DNA of 64,000 bases, taken from NCBI RefSeq assembly GCF_013141825.1, contig NZ_RZNH01000026.1:1-64000 (forward strand), read 5' to 3'. A program made the translations under genes and the position numbers. Positions 1 to 8,422 of the stretch are shown here, piece after piece (within the stretch, counting starts at the first letter, position 1; the number at the start of each line of letters is the position of its first letter). This DNA is from Marinifilum caeruleilacunae. Its GTDB lineage: Bacteria > Bacteroidota > Bacteroidia > Bacteroidales > Marinifilaceae. The notes beneath the pieces are model-generated. The model made no database searches. It was not told the origin of the DNA and worked only from the letters and a program-made list of their open reading frames with translations.

Positions 1-313
1 CAAGTAAGGTTGTGGTTTGGACCTATACTGATGCAAGTGGCAATTCAATCACTCAAAATCAGAATATCGTAATTGATGATACGACTGATCCAGTTGCTGA
101 TTTGGCAACACTTGCCGATGTAAATGCACAGTGTGAAGTAACAAGTTTAACAGCCCCAACTGCCACAGATAACTGTGATGGCGCAATTACGGGAACGCAT
201 ACAGAAACTTTCCCAATCACGGCAAGTAAGGTTGTGGTTTGGACCTATACTGATGCAAGTGGCAATTCAATCACTCAAAATCAGAATATCGTAATTGATG
301 ATACGACTGATCC
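1..313 (+). repeat. 222-bp tandem repeat inside the HYR gene
   Basis: Bases 1-91 and 223-313 are identical, giving a period of 222 bases (74 codons). The repeat encodes the end of one Ig-like domain and the linker IDDTTDP. Identity at synonymous positions points to recent duplication or ongoing gene conversion. More copies probably lie upstream of the window. Confidence 0.9.
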
Positions 314-911
314 GACCATTACATGTCCAGGAAACCAGAATGAGAACTATACAGCCTCATGTAATTTTACTTTACCTGATTATACCGGATTGGCAACAGT
401 TAATGATAACTGTGATCCAGCTCCTGTAGTGAGTCAAAGTCCGGCAATTGGTACAGTAATTACTGCAAATACAACAATTACTTTAACCGTTACCGATGTA
501 AGCGGCAATTCAAGCAATTGCACGTTTGATGTGATTTTATCTGATATTATCGCTCCTGTATTAAGTGATTTATCAGACTTAAATATTATTGATTGTGCCG
601 ATGATGAGACCATTATCCCGCAGGTGAAAGTTTTTGCAGGATTGGCACTACCGGCAGCAAGATATTCGGATAATTGTTCAGCCACATTTACGGTTCAGTA
701 TAGAATTCAATTGCCAGACTCAAGTTTTGCTAACAATTATGGATCGGCAGCAACAGGAGCATCGGTTTCAGATCCTAGCGGCTTTGAATTCCCCGAAGGA
801 GAATCAACAATATTCTTCAGAGTATTAGATGCAAGCGGAAATATATCAAATATAGAATCATATACGATTTCGGTAAATCATAAACCGAATCCATCAGCAA
901 TAAATTTTTAA
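3..911 (+). CDS. HYR-repeat surface protein, 3' part (5' end outside window)
   Basis: The open frame runs in from the left edge, so only the C-terminal part (about 302 residues) is seen and the true start lies upstream. It holds Ig-like/HYR repeats with the pattern TDNCDG, ASGNSITQNQNIVIDDTTDP, then a canonical HYR domain (TITCPG ... DNCD ... VTDVSGNSSNCTF) and a final Ig-like domain with DNCSATF. HYR domains are extracellular adhesion modules. It has no T9SS sorting domain; it ends KPNPSAINF, resembling the ends of the small secreted proteins that follow. The first two repeats are identical in DNA over 91 bases at a 222-base period. Only 19 bases separate it from the next gene, so it is probably co-transcribed with the array. 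Function as a surface adhesin or filament component is inferred. Confidence 0.85.
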   Translation, partial: SKVVVWTYTDASGNSITQNQNIVIDDTTDPVADLATLADVNAQCEVTSLTAPTATDNCDGAITGTHTETFPITASKVVVWTYTDASGNSITQNQNIVIDDTTDPTITCPGNQNENYTASCNFTLPDYTGLATVNDNCDPAPVVSQSPAIGTVITANTTITLTVTDVSGNSSNCTFDVILSDIIAPVLSDLSDLNIIDCADDETIIPQVKVFAGLALPAARYSDNCSATFTVQYRIQLPDSSFANNYGSAATGASVSDPSGFEFPEGESTIFFRVLDASGNISNIESYTISVNHKPNPSAINF

Positions 912-930
912 TAAAATAAATATAGTCGAC

Positions 931-1611
931 ATGAAAACAAATTTTACAAAACTATTGGTTAGTTGCTTCTTCATATTATTGGGATATGGAGTTAATGCAC
1001 AAACACAGAATTTGAGTGTGGGGATTTCACATTCATATACTGTAGCACCTGAAAATGCAGGGAATACACTTGCCTGGAGTATTACTGGTGTTGAGAATAC
1101 AGATTGGGAAGTTGCATCTGGAGCTTTGAATACAGCTGCAGTAGAAATTCGCTGGAAGAAACCAGGAACTTACACCATGCAATTTACCGAGACCGAAAGT
1201 CATACTGGTGTGGACTGTTCTACAACGGTACAGTTAACAGTTATTGTTGCAAATGACTTTGATGTTGTGATTGCAGATGCAGCAACAGCAGCAAGTTGTG
1301 CTACAGGTTCAACAGGAAATACGGATGTAACATTTACTCTAACCAAGACAAATGGTTCGAATAGCTGGACTTTCGACTACACAACAATTGGTTTGGCAAC
1401 AGAAATTACAGGTAATGATATTGCTGCAACAGGTAATACTCACGACTTGACTATTTCTTTGACAAATACAGCTGACGGTAGCGACCAAACATTTAAAGTC
1501 CAAATCTCTGACGTGAAAGATTCATTTGGTAACCTATCAACTACAGGTGATGATGACACAGCGAATGTTACAATTTACGGTGTACCAAATACAGGAAGTA
1601 TTACATTTTAA
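931..1611 (+). CDS. Small secreted Ig/PKD-like protein, array member 1
   Basis: This 226-aa protein begins with a Sec signal peptide (lysine-bearing start, hydrophobic core, cleavage after VNAQ near residue 24). The N-terminal half is Ig/PKD-like: SHSYTVAPENAGNTLAWSIT, then VEIRWKKPGTYTMQFTE. Two cysteines lie 27 residues apart (DCSTT and ASCAT). The C-terminal half is a second beta-rich region with WTFDY, and the protein ends GVPNTGSITF. No T9SS sorting domain, lipobox or membrane segment is visible. The gene starts 19 bases after the HYR gene and is followed closely by a paralogue. No named family is recognised with certainty; a structural subunit of a surface assembly is inferred from context. 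Confidence 0.85.
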   Translation: MKTNFTKLLVSCFFILLGYGVNAQTQNLSVGISHSYTVAPENAGNTLAWSITGVENTDWEVASGALNTAAVEIRWKKPGTYTMQFTETESHTGVDCSTTVQLTVIVANDFDVVIADAATAASCATGSTGNTDVTFTLTKTNGSNSWTFDYTTIGLATEITGNDIAATGNTHDLTISLTNTADGSDQTFKVQISDVKDSFGNLSTTGDDDTANVTIYGVPNTGSITF

Positions 1612-1630
1612 TTAGCATAAATAAATCGAC

Positions 1631-2452
1631 ATGAAATCTCTATTTAAAGTATTAATGGTTATTGTGGGAGTATTAGTATTTGCCAATACTCAAGCACAAA
1701 ATACAGGAACAACTCCTTTTGCAGGATCAACTCATACTTATACAATTACAAAAAGTAGTCTTGCCAATACAAGCCTGGCTTGGACTATTACCTCGGGTAC
1801 CGCAGGTGTAGATTATAACTTTGTTGGACCAACCGATCAGGAGTCTGTACAGGTGGAATGGTTAACAGCTAACACTTATACTCTTCAAGTGATTGAATCA
1901 AGAACTGATATTGGAATGGCATGTCCAACAACTCGTCAGATTTCAGTAGCAGTTAGTGCGAATAACTTTGATGTTTATGCTGAACTTGTAAGTACTGCTG
2001 AAGCTTGTGCTACAGTAGTTGATCCTGTTGTAGATGCAGATGTTCTTGGTGACAACACTACAGATGTATTCGGTACAACAACAAGAGAATTTAAAGTGAA
2101 AATGCAAGGTGGTGACAATACAAAATCATGGTCGTTTGATTATGCATTAACCGACTTGTCAGCATTTAACCTTGGAGGTATTACTGCAGTTAACATTACA
2201 GGTGGTACTGCTACAGGTAATAATATTGTAGTTGCTGCCGGAACTTCAGAAGTAACAATCTCTATCAGCTATAACACGAATAAAAATACAGTAGGTACAA
2301 ATGGTCAGGATTCAGATTTTGATATTGAATTAGCTGTAACGAATGCTGAAGATCAACTTGGAACTCCTGATAGCGTTACTACAGATGCAAGTAATAAAAC
2401 TAAGTATACTGTTAGAGCAGTACCAGCAACTACAGGTATTACAACTGACTAA
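1631..2452 (+). CDS. Small secreted Ig/PKD-like protein, array member 2
   Basis: This 273-aa paralogue of its neighbours has a signal peptide ending near ANTQAQ. The Ig/PKD-like half contains STHTYTITKSS, SLAWTITSG and VQVEWLTANTYTLQVIE. The paired cysteines (MACPTT and AEACAT) are 28 residues apart. The C-terminal half contains KSWSFDYALTDL, matching WTFDY in member 1, and the end is AVPATTGITTD. It lies 19 bases after member 1. No sorting domain or lipobox is seen. The 20-30 residue length excess over member 1 is in loops of the second half. Function unknown; surface subunit inferred. Confidence 0.85.
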   Translation: MKSLFKVLMVIVGVLVFANTQAQNTGTTPFAGSTHTYTITKSSLANTSLAWTITSGTAGVDYNFVGPTDQESVQVEWLTANTYTLQVIESRTDIGMACPTTRQISVAVSANNFDVYAELVSTAEACATVVDPVVDADVLGDNTTDVFGTTTREFKVKMQGGDNTKSWSFDYALTDLSAFNLGGITAVNITGGTATGNNIVVAAGTSEVTISISYNTNKNTVGTNGQDSDFDIELAVTNAEDQLGTPDSVTTDASNKTKYTVRAVPATTGITTD

Positions 2453-2482
2453 TTTTGAAACTCTGAAAAAACTTAATATATC

Positions 2483-3331
2483 ATGAAAAGATTATTAAAA
2501 ATAACTTTTGTTCTGGCAATTTCATTAATTGCATTTGGAACATATGCACAAGACGCGACTCACGCTGTTGGTTCTCTTCATAAATTTAAAGTTAATGGTG
2601 GAGCATCACATTTGGCTGATCACGTAGGAAATACTTATACATGGGCTGTTTACCAATCGGATGGAACTACACCAGCTACAGCAACTGACTTTGTTTTTGC
2701 TACAACTGAAACAGGTGTAGATGTAAACATGGTTGATATTCGTTGGTTAAAAGCAGGTACTTTCTTTGTGGAAGTAACTGAGGCTAATGGAGCAGGAGCT
2801 TGTACAACTTTAAGAAGACTTGAAATTTTAGTATCAGCAGGTGCAATCGATCTTCTTGTATTGGCATCGAATGATAGTGGAACTGAAGTTTCGGGAGCTG
2901 GCTTAACTACATGTAACGATAGTAGTGGAGCAATCATCGATAATGCAACTAGTAATTTTGGAAACTCGGCTAGATATTTCACAGTATCGATGAGTACCGA
3001 CGGACAAGCTTGGACTTCTGGTGAATGGGGATTTGACTTTGCAACTTTAGCGGGTGCGACTGTTACAACAACAACTGCAGGTGTAACTGTTGGAGCTACA
3101 ACAATTAATGTACCAACGGGTGAATCTACAGTTACATTTAAGGTTGAGTTCGCGAATACTCCTGGACCATCTCCAGCGAATGATATTACTTTAGGTTTTG
3201 TTGCTTCGAACGCATTTATTACTACAGCAGGTGGTAATACTAGCGAAGATGGAACTAACCTTGCTAATAACACACCAGCTCAGCATGTAATTAAAGCTTC
3301 TCCAAATACAAGCGTAATTACAATCGACTAA
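2483..3331 (+). CDS. Small secreted Ig/PKD-like protein, array member 3
   Basis: This 282-aa paralogue has a signal peptide cleaved near FGTYAQ. The first half carries SLHKFKVNGG, NTYTWAVYQSDG and VDIRWLKAGTFFVEVTE. The two family cysteines (GACTTL and LTTCND) are 37 residues apart, the longest spacing in the array. The second half has GEWGFDFATL and the protein ends ASPNTSVITID. It is the longest of the six and is followed by a strong hairpin before the next gene. The protein is low in Lys/Arg and rich in Thr, Ala and Asn, as expected for an exported beta protein. Confidence 0.85.
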   Translation: MKRLLKITFVLAISLIAFGTYAQDATHAVGSLHKFKVNGGASHLADHVGNTYTWAVYQSDGTTPATATDFVFATTETGVDVNMVDIRWLKAGTFFVEVTEANGAGACTTLRRLEILVSAGAIDLLVLASNDSGTEVSGAGLTTCNDSSGAIIDNATSNFGNSARYFTVSMSTDGQAWTSGEWGFDFATLAGATVTTTTAGVTVGATTINVPTGESTVTFKVEFANTPGPSPANDITLGFVASNAFITTAGGNTSEDGTNLANNTPAQHVIKASPNTSVITID

Positions 3332-3363
3332 CTTGTAAAATTTGTTGACTTACATATAAAAGT

Positions 3364-3387
3364 CCTTCCCGGAGAAATCCGGGAAGG
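3364..3387 (+). other. Strong intergenic hairpin within the secreted-protein array
   Basis: A perfect 9-bp stem (CCTTCCCGG / CCGGGAAGG) with a 6-base loop lies in the 77-base gap between members 3 and 4. No T-run follows on the plus strand, so it is not a standard intrinsic terminator. It may stabilise the 3' end of the upstream mRNA or mark a processing or partial stop point that sets subunit ratios. Confidence 0.6.
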
Positions 3388-3408
3388 CATTTACTAAAAA
3401 AAGAAATT

Positions 3409-4158
3409 TTGCACAAAAGGACATTACATAGAATTCTGATGACACTGTTCGTAACAGTGATGGCTTTGGCTTCAGCGAAGGCTCAGGATCCTTATGTGGC
3501 ATTGCCTGGTGCAACACACCAATTCACGGTGTCCGAAAATATCGGGAATACCTACGAATGGAAAGTTTATATCGTAAGCAACTGGACCGATCAAAAAGAT
3601 GCCCTTTTGGCAGATAATGATGGTTTAAATGGAGACGATGACTTTTTATTTGTTGGAGGAGAATATCAGAAACATCAAATTAATATCACATTCCTTAATG
3701 AAGGGAAATACTATGTGATTGCTGAGGAATTTAACTCAGGAATAACTTGTTCTTCGAGAAGAGCATTTGCGTTGGAAGTTCTAGGAAGCGAAGCAACAAT
3801 AGAATTCAAAGATCTCGTATCAGACGACTGTGCTGATGCAGATAATAGTTTTGCTACAGAAATGATAGCAATGTTTGATTCGGGAACAGAATTGGCCGAA
3901 TCGCAATATCCAGTTACGGTAAACTATCGTTTAGATGGTGATACTGCAGACCGAACTGCGACAATTACATATGCAGATAAAATGCTTAATGTATTAGGCA
4001 TTATTGAAGATGAAAATAACGAGACAATCAATAATATAACCATTATGAGTGCGACAACCACTTATGGTGGAACACTCAAAATTGTGACAGGGAAAGAGGT
4101 TCATGTCAGAACCATACATGCTTTACCTGCCAAACCAGTAATTACTGTGAAAAACTAA
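3409..4158 (+). CDS. Small secreted Ig/PKD-like protein, array member 4
   Basis: This 249-aa protein is read from a TTG codon. That start gives a normal signal peptide with a basic n-region (HKRTLHR) and cleavage near SAKAQ. The first ATG, at 3439, would remove all the positive charge. The family features are present: GATHQFTVSENIGNTYEWKV, INITFLNEGKYYVIAEE, cysteines 27 residues apart (ITCSSR, DDCADA), and the end LPAKPVITVKN. It is the first gene after the intergenic hairpin, so a weak start may combine with that hairpin to lower its expression. No sorting domain is seen. Confidence 0.8.
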   Translation: MHKRTLHRILMTLFVTVMALASAKAQDPYVALPGATHQFTVSENIGNTYEWKVYIVSNWTDQKDALLADNDGLNGDDDFLFVGGEYQKHQINITFLNEGKYYVIAEEFNSGITCSSRRAFALEVLGSEATIEFKDLVSDDCADADNSFATEMIAMFDSGTELAESQYPVTVNYRLDGDTADRTATITYADKMLNVLGIIEDENNETINNITIMSATTTYGGTLKIVTGKEVHVRTIHALPAKPVITVKN

Positions 4159-4171
4159 AAACAAACTAGAT

Positions 4172-4900
4172 ATGAAAAAGTTACAAAAACTCTTATTGCT
4201 TGCTATTTTTAGCATAGGTATTTTCGGAACTGCCAAAGCACAGGTTCCTACTGTAGATGCAACTCAAAATGGTGTTGTTGCCGGAGGTAAGTATACTTAT
4301 ACGGTACCTAATACTGCCGGACAATCATGGACCTGGACTATAATTGATAACACCGGAGCCATTCTTGATGGTACAGGTGGAGAATATGCTATGGTTGATG
4401 TGGAAGACTATGAAAAGGAGATTACCTGGAATACAAATGGTACTTTCTATGTATTAGTTGAGACTACAATCGACCTAACAGGCTGTACCAACCAATATGC
4501 AATTCAAGTGAACGTAGCTTCTAATGATTATACTGTAGCATTTAATGCAGGTACTACTAAAGTATATTGTGCCGACGATGCAAATATTGCTTCTGGTCTT
4601 GAAATGACTTTAGATATTACGCTTGCAGGTGGAGCTCCAGCAGCAGCTTATTATGATATGGAAGTTCAATTCCAGGTTGATGGTGGTGCAACTCAAACCG
4701 CAACAATCGGAGCTGATCACAAATTCAACATTCCTGGTATTACAATCGCTGACCCAGTAGCACCGGCAATGGCAAACATTACCGTAACTATCGTTAAGGT
4801 AACTGATAAAAATGGTGTAGAATTCACTCCATTGGCAGCTGATCAGGATCTAGTTATCGCAATTAACCCAATCCCAGCTAAACCAACTATTAGCTTCTAA
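4172..4900 (+). CDS. Small secreted Ig/PKD-like protein, array member 5
   Basis: This 242-aa paralogue has a signal peptide ending near GTAKAQ. It contains GKYTYTVPNTAGQSWTWTII, then KEITWNTNGTFYVLVE, and the cysteine pair (TGCTNQ, VYCADD) 28 residues apart. The second half is a beta-rich region with VQFQVDGGATQTATIG. The end, PIPAKPTISF, is close to the ends of members 1 and 4. Only 13 bases separate it from member 4, which indicates co-transcription. Role unknown beyond export; structural subunit inferred. Confidence 0.85.
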   Translation: MKKLQKLLLLAIFSIGIFGTAKAQVPTVDATQNGVVAGGKYTYTVPNTAGQSWTWTIIDNTGAILDGTGGEYAMVDVEDYEKEITWNTNGTFYVLVETTIDLTGCTNQYAIQVNVASNDYTVAFNAGTTKVYCADDANIASGLEMTLDITLAGGAPAAAYYDMEVQFQVDGGATQTATIGADHKFNIPGITIADPVAPAMANITVTIVKVTDKNGVEFTPLAADQDLVIAINPIPAKPTISF

Positions 4901-4912
4901 TAAAATATAGAT

Positions 4913-5629
4913 ATGAAAAAAATACTATCATTAATCGTATTCGCTTTTGCATTTGCCGGAATGGCAAATGCACAGCAAAATCAAACTGTAACGTCTGGTT
5001 CAGATCATACCTATACAGCCAACCCTCAGGCAGGAACTACTCCTGATCACTATGTGTGGCAGGTTGTAGATGGATCTGATGTAGCAGTAATTGATTTAAC
5101 AGGAGAAACAGGGGCTACCCTTGCTATCACATGGGATGCTGTAAATTTTACGGTAGGTCAAACTTACAGATTGAAATCACAAGTTGTTGATGACAATAAC
5201 TGTATCTCAGAGGTTGTTTATGTTGATGTAACCATTGCAGCTGAAGCCTTTGTGAATTTTGCAGCTGCTGCTACAAATGTGATCACTTGTTCTGACTTGA
5301 ATGGTGGAGTTTCAGGTGGTTTGGCAGATCAAAGTTTATTCGAACTTGAATTTACTGGCGGAGTAGGTCCATATGAAGTAACCTACGAAATTAGAGATGC
5401 ATCGAATGCTGTTGTTCAGGGACCAACTACTGTTCCTAACTTGAACAATGGTGATGATCTTACAATCAATAACAATTTCGTAAATGAGACTGGTGCTGAT
5501 GTTAACTACACAGTAGTAATTACTGAAGCTAAAACAAATGATGGTGCTGATGTTACTGTTAATGCAGATAACTCTAGAACAATTACTGTTCATACGAAAC
5601 CAGTTATCATGAATCTTACTTTGAATTAA
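4913..5629 (+). CDS. Small secreted Ig/PKD-like protein, array member 6
   Basis: This 238-aa paralogue has a signal peptide ending near GMANAQ. It contains GSDHTYTANPQAG, HYVWQVVDGSD and LAITWDAVNFTVGQTYRLKS. The cysteines (NNCISE, ITCSDL) are 29 residues apart. The C-terminus, HTKPVIMNLTLN, is the most divergent version of the shared tail. It lies 12 bases after member 5 and 21 bases before the large adhesin, so it is the last small protein before the anchored member of the array. Confidence 0.85.
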   Translation: MKKILSLIVFAFAFAGMANAQQNQTVTSGSDHTYTANPQAGTTPDHYVWQVVDGSDVAVIDLTGETGATLAITWDAVNFTVGQTYRLKSQVVDDNNCISEVVYVDVTIAAEAFVNFAAAATNVITCSDLNGGVSGGLADQSLFELEFTGGVGPYEVTYEIRDASNAVVQGPTTVPNLNNGDDLTINNNFVNETGADVNYTVVITEAKTNDGADVTVNADNSRTITVHTKPVIMNLTLN

Positions 5630-5650
5630 TCATTAAGATTGAAAAAATAG

Positions 5651-8215
5651 ATGTTGAGAACCTTACTACATAAAACATTGCTTACCGCACTGCTGATCCT
5701 TTTAGGAGGATTAGCGGCTGTGGCGCAGCAGTATGTAGTAAAGGGAACAACTCTTAACTTCAAGGTTGACGAAAATCCTTCATACAAGTACCATTGGTCG
5801 GTAACCAACACTTCAACTGGCTCTGTTGCCTATTTGGCATCAACTACATTTGAATCGGGCGATTACCAATTTAATGCCCCTGGTACTTACGAAGTAAAAG
5901 TGTATCCGGAAGATTTGGGAACACACTGTTTTGGTGAGGCTCTTACCATGCTTGTTGTGGTTGATGATGCTACTCCAACAGCCGTATTCGAAGATCTTGA
6001 AGTACCATATGTATGTGCTCAAAACAATGGTGGAGATGCCAATGGTAAGGTGAGTGTAACCGTGAATTACACAGGACCTAAGCCTTGGACATTTAAGTAC
6101 TCTATTGATAGAGCTCCTGCGATATTACCTGATGGTGCCGACCAGATTTTTACCGATTCGTTTACTTTCGATCTTGAAATTCCGAATACAACAGGTAAAA
6201 CTCATAGAGCCGAGATATTACTGGTTGAAGCAAAAACAATTAGTGGAATTCCGGTTGAAGAAGATTTGGCAAATCAAACACTTGAAGTGGATGTGATGGC
6301 ATTGCCAAACACAACATTTGGCGATTACGAACCTGTAATTCAGTCGGGAACCATTCAAGCCTATACCGCTACCATTGAAAAGAATGAAAATTACGAAATT
6401 TTCGTTCCAGCTGGAGCTACTGTTTTAAATGAAAGTACCACCCGTTTAAGTGATAATTTCCACAGCGAACTTAGCTTCGATGTTCAGTGGGCAGTTGCTC
6501 CTGGCGATTATCAGGTAAAACTGATAGAAAGAAGTGCTTTCGATTGTGCAGGTGATACAGTATATGCAAATGTAACTGTTGTAGAATCATTCTCAGTGAG
6601 CCTGGGAGACGATTTAAGCTTCTGTTCAGGTGAAACAAGAGTGCTTACGCCAGTTATCGATTTTGATGGAAACTACACTTACTTATGGTCTGATGGATCT
6701 ACAAATCCAACATTAGAGGTAAGTGAAACGGGTATATATTCTGTTACAGTTACCGATACAAACACAGGAAAACAGTCTTCGGCTGTAGTAAATGTTACGG
6801 TTTGGAGTGCTCCTGATGTTGATTTAGGTCCGGATTACCAATTGGCAGATGCTGAAATTCTGACTCTTGATGCTGGAAATCCTGGAGCTGATTACTTGTG
6901 GTCAACAAGTGAAACAACACAAACCATTCAGGTAAGTACAAGTAATACCTATAGTGTTACTGTTACAAACGCAAATGGATGTTCTGCTTCCGATGAGATT
7001 GTTATCACAAGTGTAAACGATGTATTTGCCATTGAATTGGGCGATGATCAGGACATTTGTGTGGGTGACGAAATCGTTCTGAATCCGAATCCTTCAATCG
7101 ACCAGAATTATACCTATTTATGGTCAAATGGAGCAGCAACTTCTACCTTAACAGTTAGCGAAACAGGAATCTATTCTGTAACTGTTAGAGATGATGCAGG
7201 AAACGAACAAAGCGATAATATTAGCATTACGGTTCACGAATTGCCAATCGTCGATCTGGGTGAAGATATTACCTTATTCGATGATGAAACAGCTACACTT
7301 GATGCTGGTGATGGTGGATTAAACGGATCATACGAGTGGAATACTGGTGAATCAACACAGCAGATCACAGTTTCGGAAGAGAATGTTTATTCTGTTCTGG
7401 TAACAAGCGAGTTTGGCTGTACCAATACCGATGAGATTCTGGTAACCAAACGTGAAGGTAAATTTGCCATCGATCTAGGCGAAGATATCGACGATGTTTG
7501 TTTAGGTGAGACCATTTATTTAACTCCTAAAATTACAACGAATCAAGCCGACTTTACGCCAACTTATAGCTGGACAGGTCCAACAGAATCAACAGAAGAA
7601 GGAATTTACGTTGATAAGAGCAGTAAGTATTGTGTTACTGTTACCGATCAGCATGGAAATGCAGAACAAGATTGTATCGAGGTAACATTCAATCCAACAC
7701 CGGAAGTTGATTTAGGTGATGACATTCAATTGGCAAGTGGTCAGGTTGTAGAACTGGATGCCGGTAATGTAGGTTCAACTTACCTATGGTTTGTAAATGC
7801 CGATATCGCAATTAAACCTAGTGCTATCGATCAGGTAATTCAGGTAAGTCAGGCTGGAGAATACCGCGTTGAGGTAACAAACGAGTTTGGATGTATTGGT
7901 AGAGATACAATTAACGTATCGTCAAATACCAGTCAATACAATGTTTATTTGCCAACAGCATTCTCTCCAAGTTCGAGAAATATCGACAATAAGGAGTTGA
8001 AACTATTTGGTGATACCGATCAAATTAAGGATATGAGTCTGATCGTGATGAACCGACTTGGTCATAAAGTATTCCAGACCAAACACAATATTCCTTGGGA
8101 TGGAACGTATAAAGGACAAAAAGTTGACATGGACGTTTATGTTTACTTCCTGAAAGTCACATTTAAGGACGGTAGTCAGATGCAAACACAAGGAAATATT
8201 ACCTTGTTAAGATAG
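5651..8215 (+). CDS. Modular adhesin with T9SS type B sorting domain
   Basis: This 854-aa exported protein has a signal peptide (cleavage near AVAQQ, residue 25). Residues 27-215 form a module like the complete small proteins upstream, with KYHWSVT, GTYEVKVY, cysteines 29 residues apart (THCFGE, YVCAQN) and the boundary VMALPNTTFG. A further domain is followed by about six Ig-like repeats of the form LGDD...C.G...YLWS.G...VS..GIYSVTV. The last 85 or so residues (YLPTAFSPSS ... MNRLGHKVFQTK ... PWDGTYKG ... YFLKVTFKDG) are the gliding motility-associated type B C-terminal domain, which directs export through the T9SS and cell-surface attachment with a PorP/SprF partner. That partner is the next gene. 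This is the only array member with a visible sorting domain, so it probably anchors or caps the assembly. Confidence 0.9.
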   Translation: MLRTLLHKTLLTALLILLGGLAAVAQQYVVKGTTLNFKVDENPSYKYHWSVTNTSTGSVAYLASTTFESGDYQFNAPGTYEVKVYPEDLGTHCFGEALTMLVVVDDATPTAVFEDLEVPYVCAQNNGGDANGKVSVTVNYTGPKPWTFKYSIDRAPAILPDGADQIFTDSFTFDLEIPNTTGKTHRAEILLVEAKTISGIPVEEDLANQTLEVDVMALPNTTFGDYEPVIQSGTIQAYTATIEKNENYEIFVPAGATVLNESTTRLSDNFHSELSFDVQWAVAPGDYQVKLIERSAFDCAGDTVYANVTVVESFSVSLGDDLSFCSGETRVLTPVIDFDGNYTYLWSDGSTNPTLEVSETGIYSVTVTDTNTGKQSSAVVNVTVWSAPDVDLGPDYQLADAEILTLDAGNPGADYLWSTSETTQTIQVSTSNTYSVTVTNANGCSASDEIVITSVNDVFAIELGDDQDICVGDEIVLNPNPSIDQNYTYLWSNGAATSTLTVSETGIYSVTVRDDAGNEQSDNISITVHELPIVDLGEDITLFDDETATLDAGDGGLNGSYEWNTGESTQQITVSEENVYSVLVTSEFGCTNTDEILVTKREGKFAIDLGEDIDDVCLGETIYLTPKITTNQADFTPTYSWTGPTESTEEGIYVDKSSKYCVTVTDQHGNAEQDCIEVTFNPTPEVDLGDDIQLASGQVVELDAGNVGSTYLWFVNADIAIKPSAIDQVIQVSQAGEYRVEVTNEFGCIGRDTINVSSNTSQYNVYLPTAFSPSSRNIDNKELKLFGDTDQIKDMSLIVMNRLGHKVFQTKHNIPWDGTYKGQKVDMDVYVYFLKVTFKDGSQMQTQGNITLLR

Positions 8216-8320
8216 ATTTGATCAATTGATTTTTATTAATGATATTTTTTCAAATTGATTAGTTATATTTAGAGCGCCAAAATGGATAGTTGTTTTATCA
8301 AATTAGATCGTGTGATGTTT

Positions 8321-8342
8321 GGGTAATAATGTGATATTACCC
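8321..8342 (+). other. Inverted repeat between adhesin and PorP/SprF gene
   Basis: GGGTAATA and TATTACCC form a perfect 8-bp inverted repeat around a 6-base centre, followed by a T-rich stretch. It could be a weak terminator that lowers read-through into the PorP gene, or an operator. It lies in a 207-base gap without a gene. Confidence 0.45.
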
Positions 8343-8422
8343 ATTTTCATATTTTGTTTTGGGGTTTTATGCCATTGAAAAAGAGATAGTTGAAGAGAGT
8401 TGGCAAACCCAGGTGAGTGTTT

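Noticed and set aside
2650..3273. Minus-strand open frame of 207 codons opposite array member 3
   Set aside because: It is the antisense of a Thr/Ala-rich repeat-like coding region, which leaves few stop codons. No signal peptide, domain or independent promoter is visible.
3364..3387. Hairpin read as a terminator ending the array at member 3
   Set aside because: No T-run follows it and the next gene has no recognised promoter, so full termination is unlikely.
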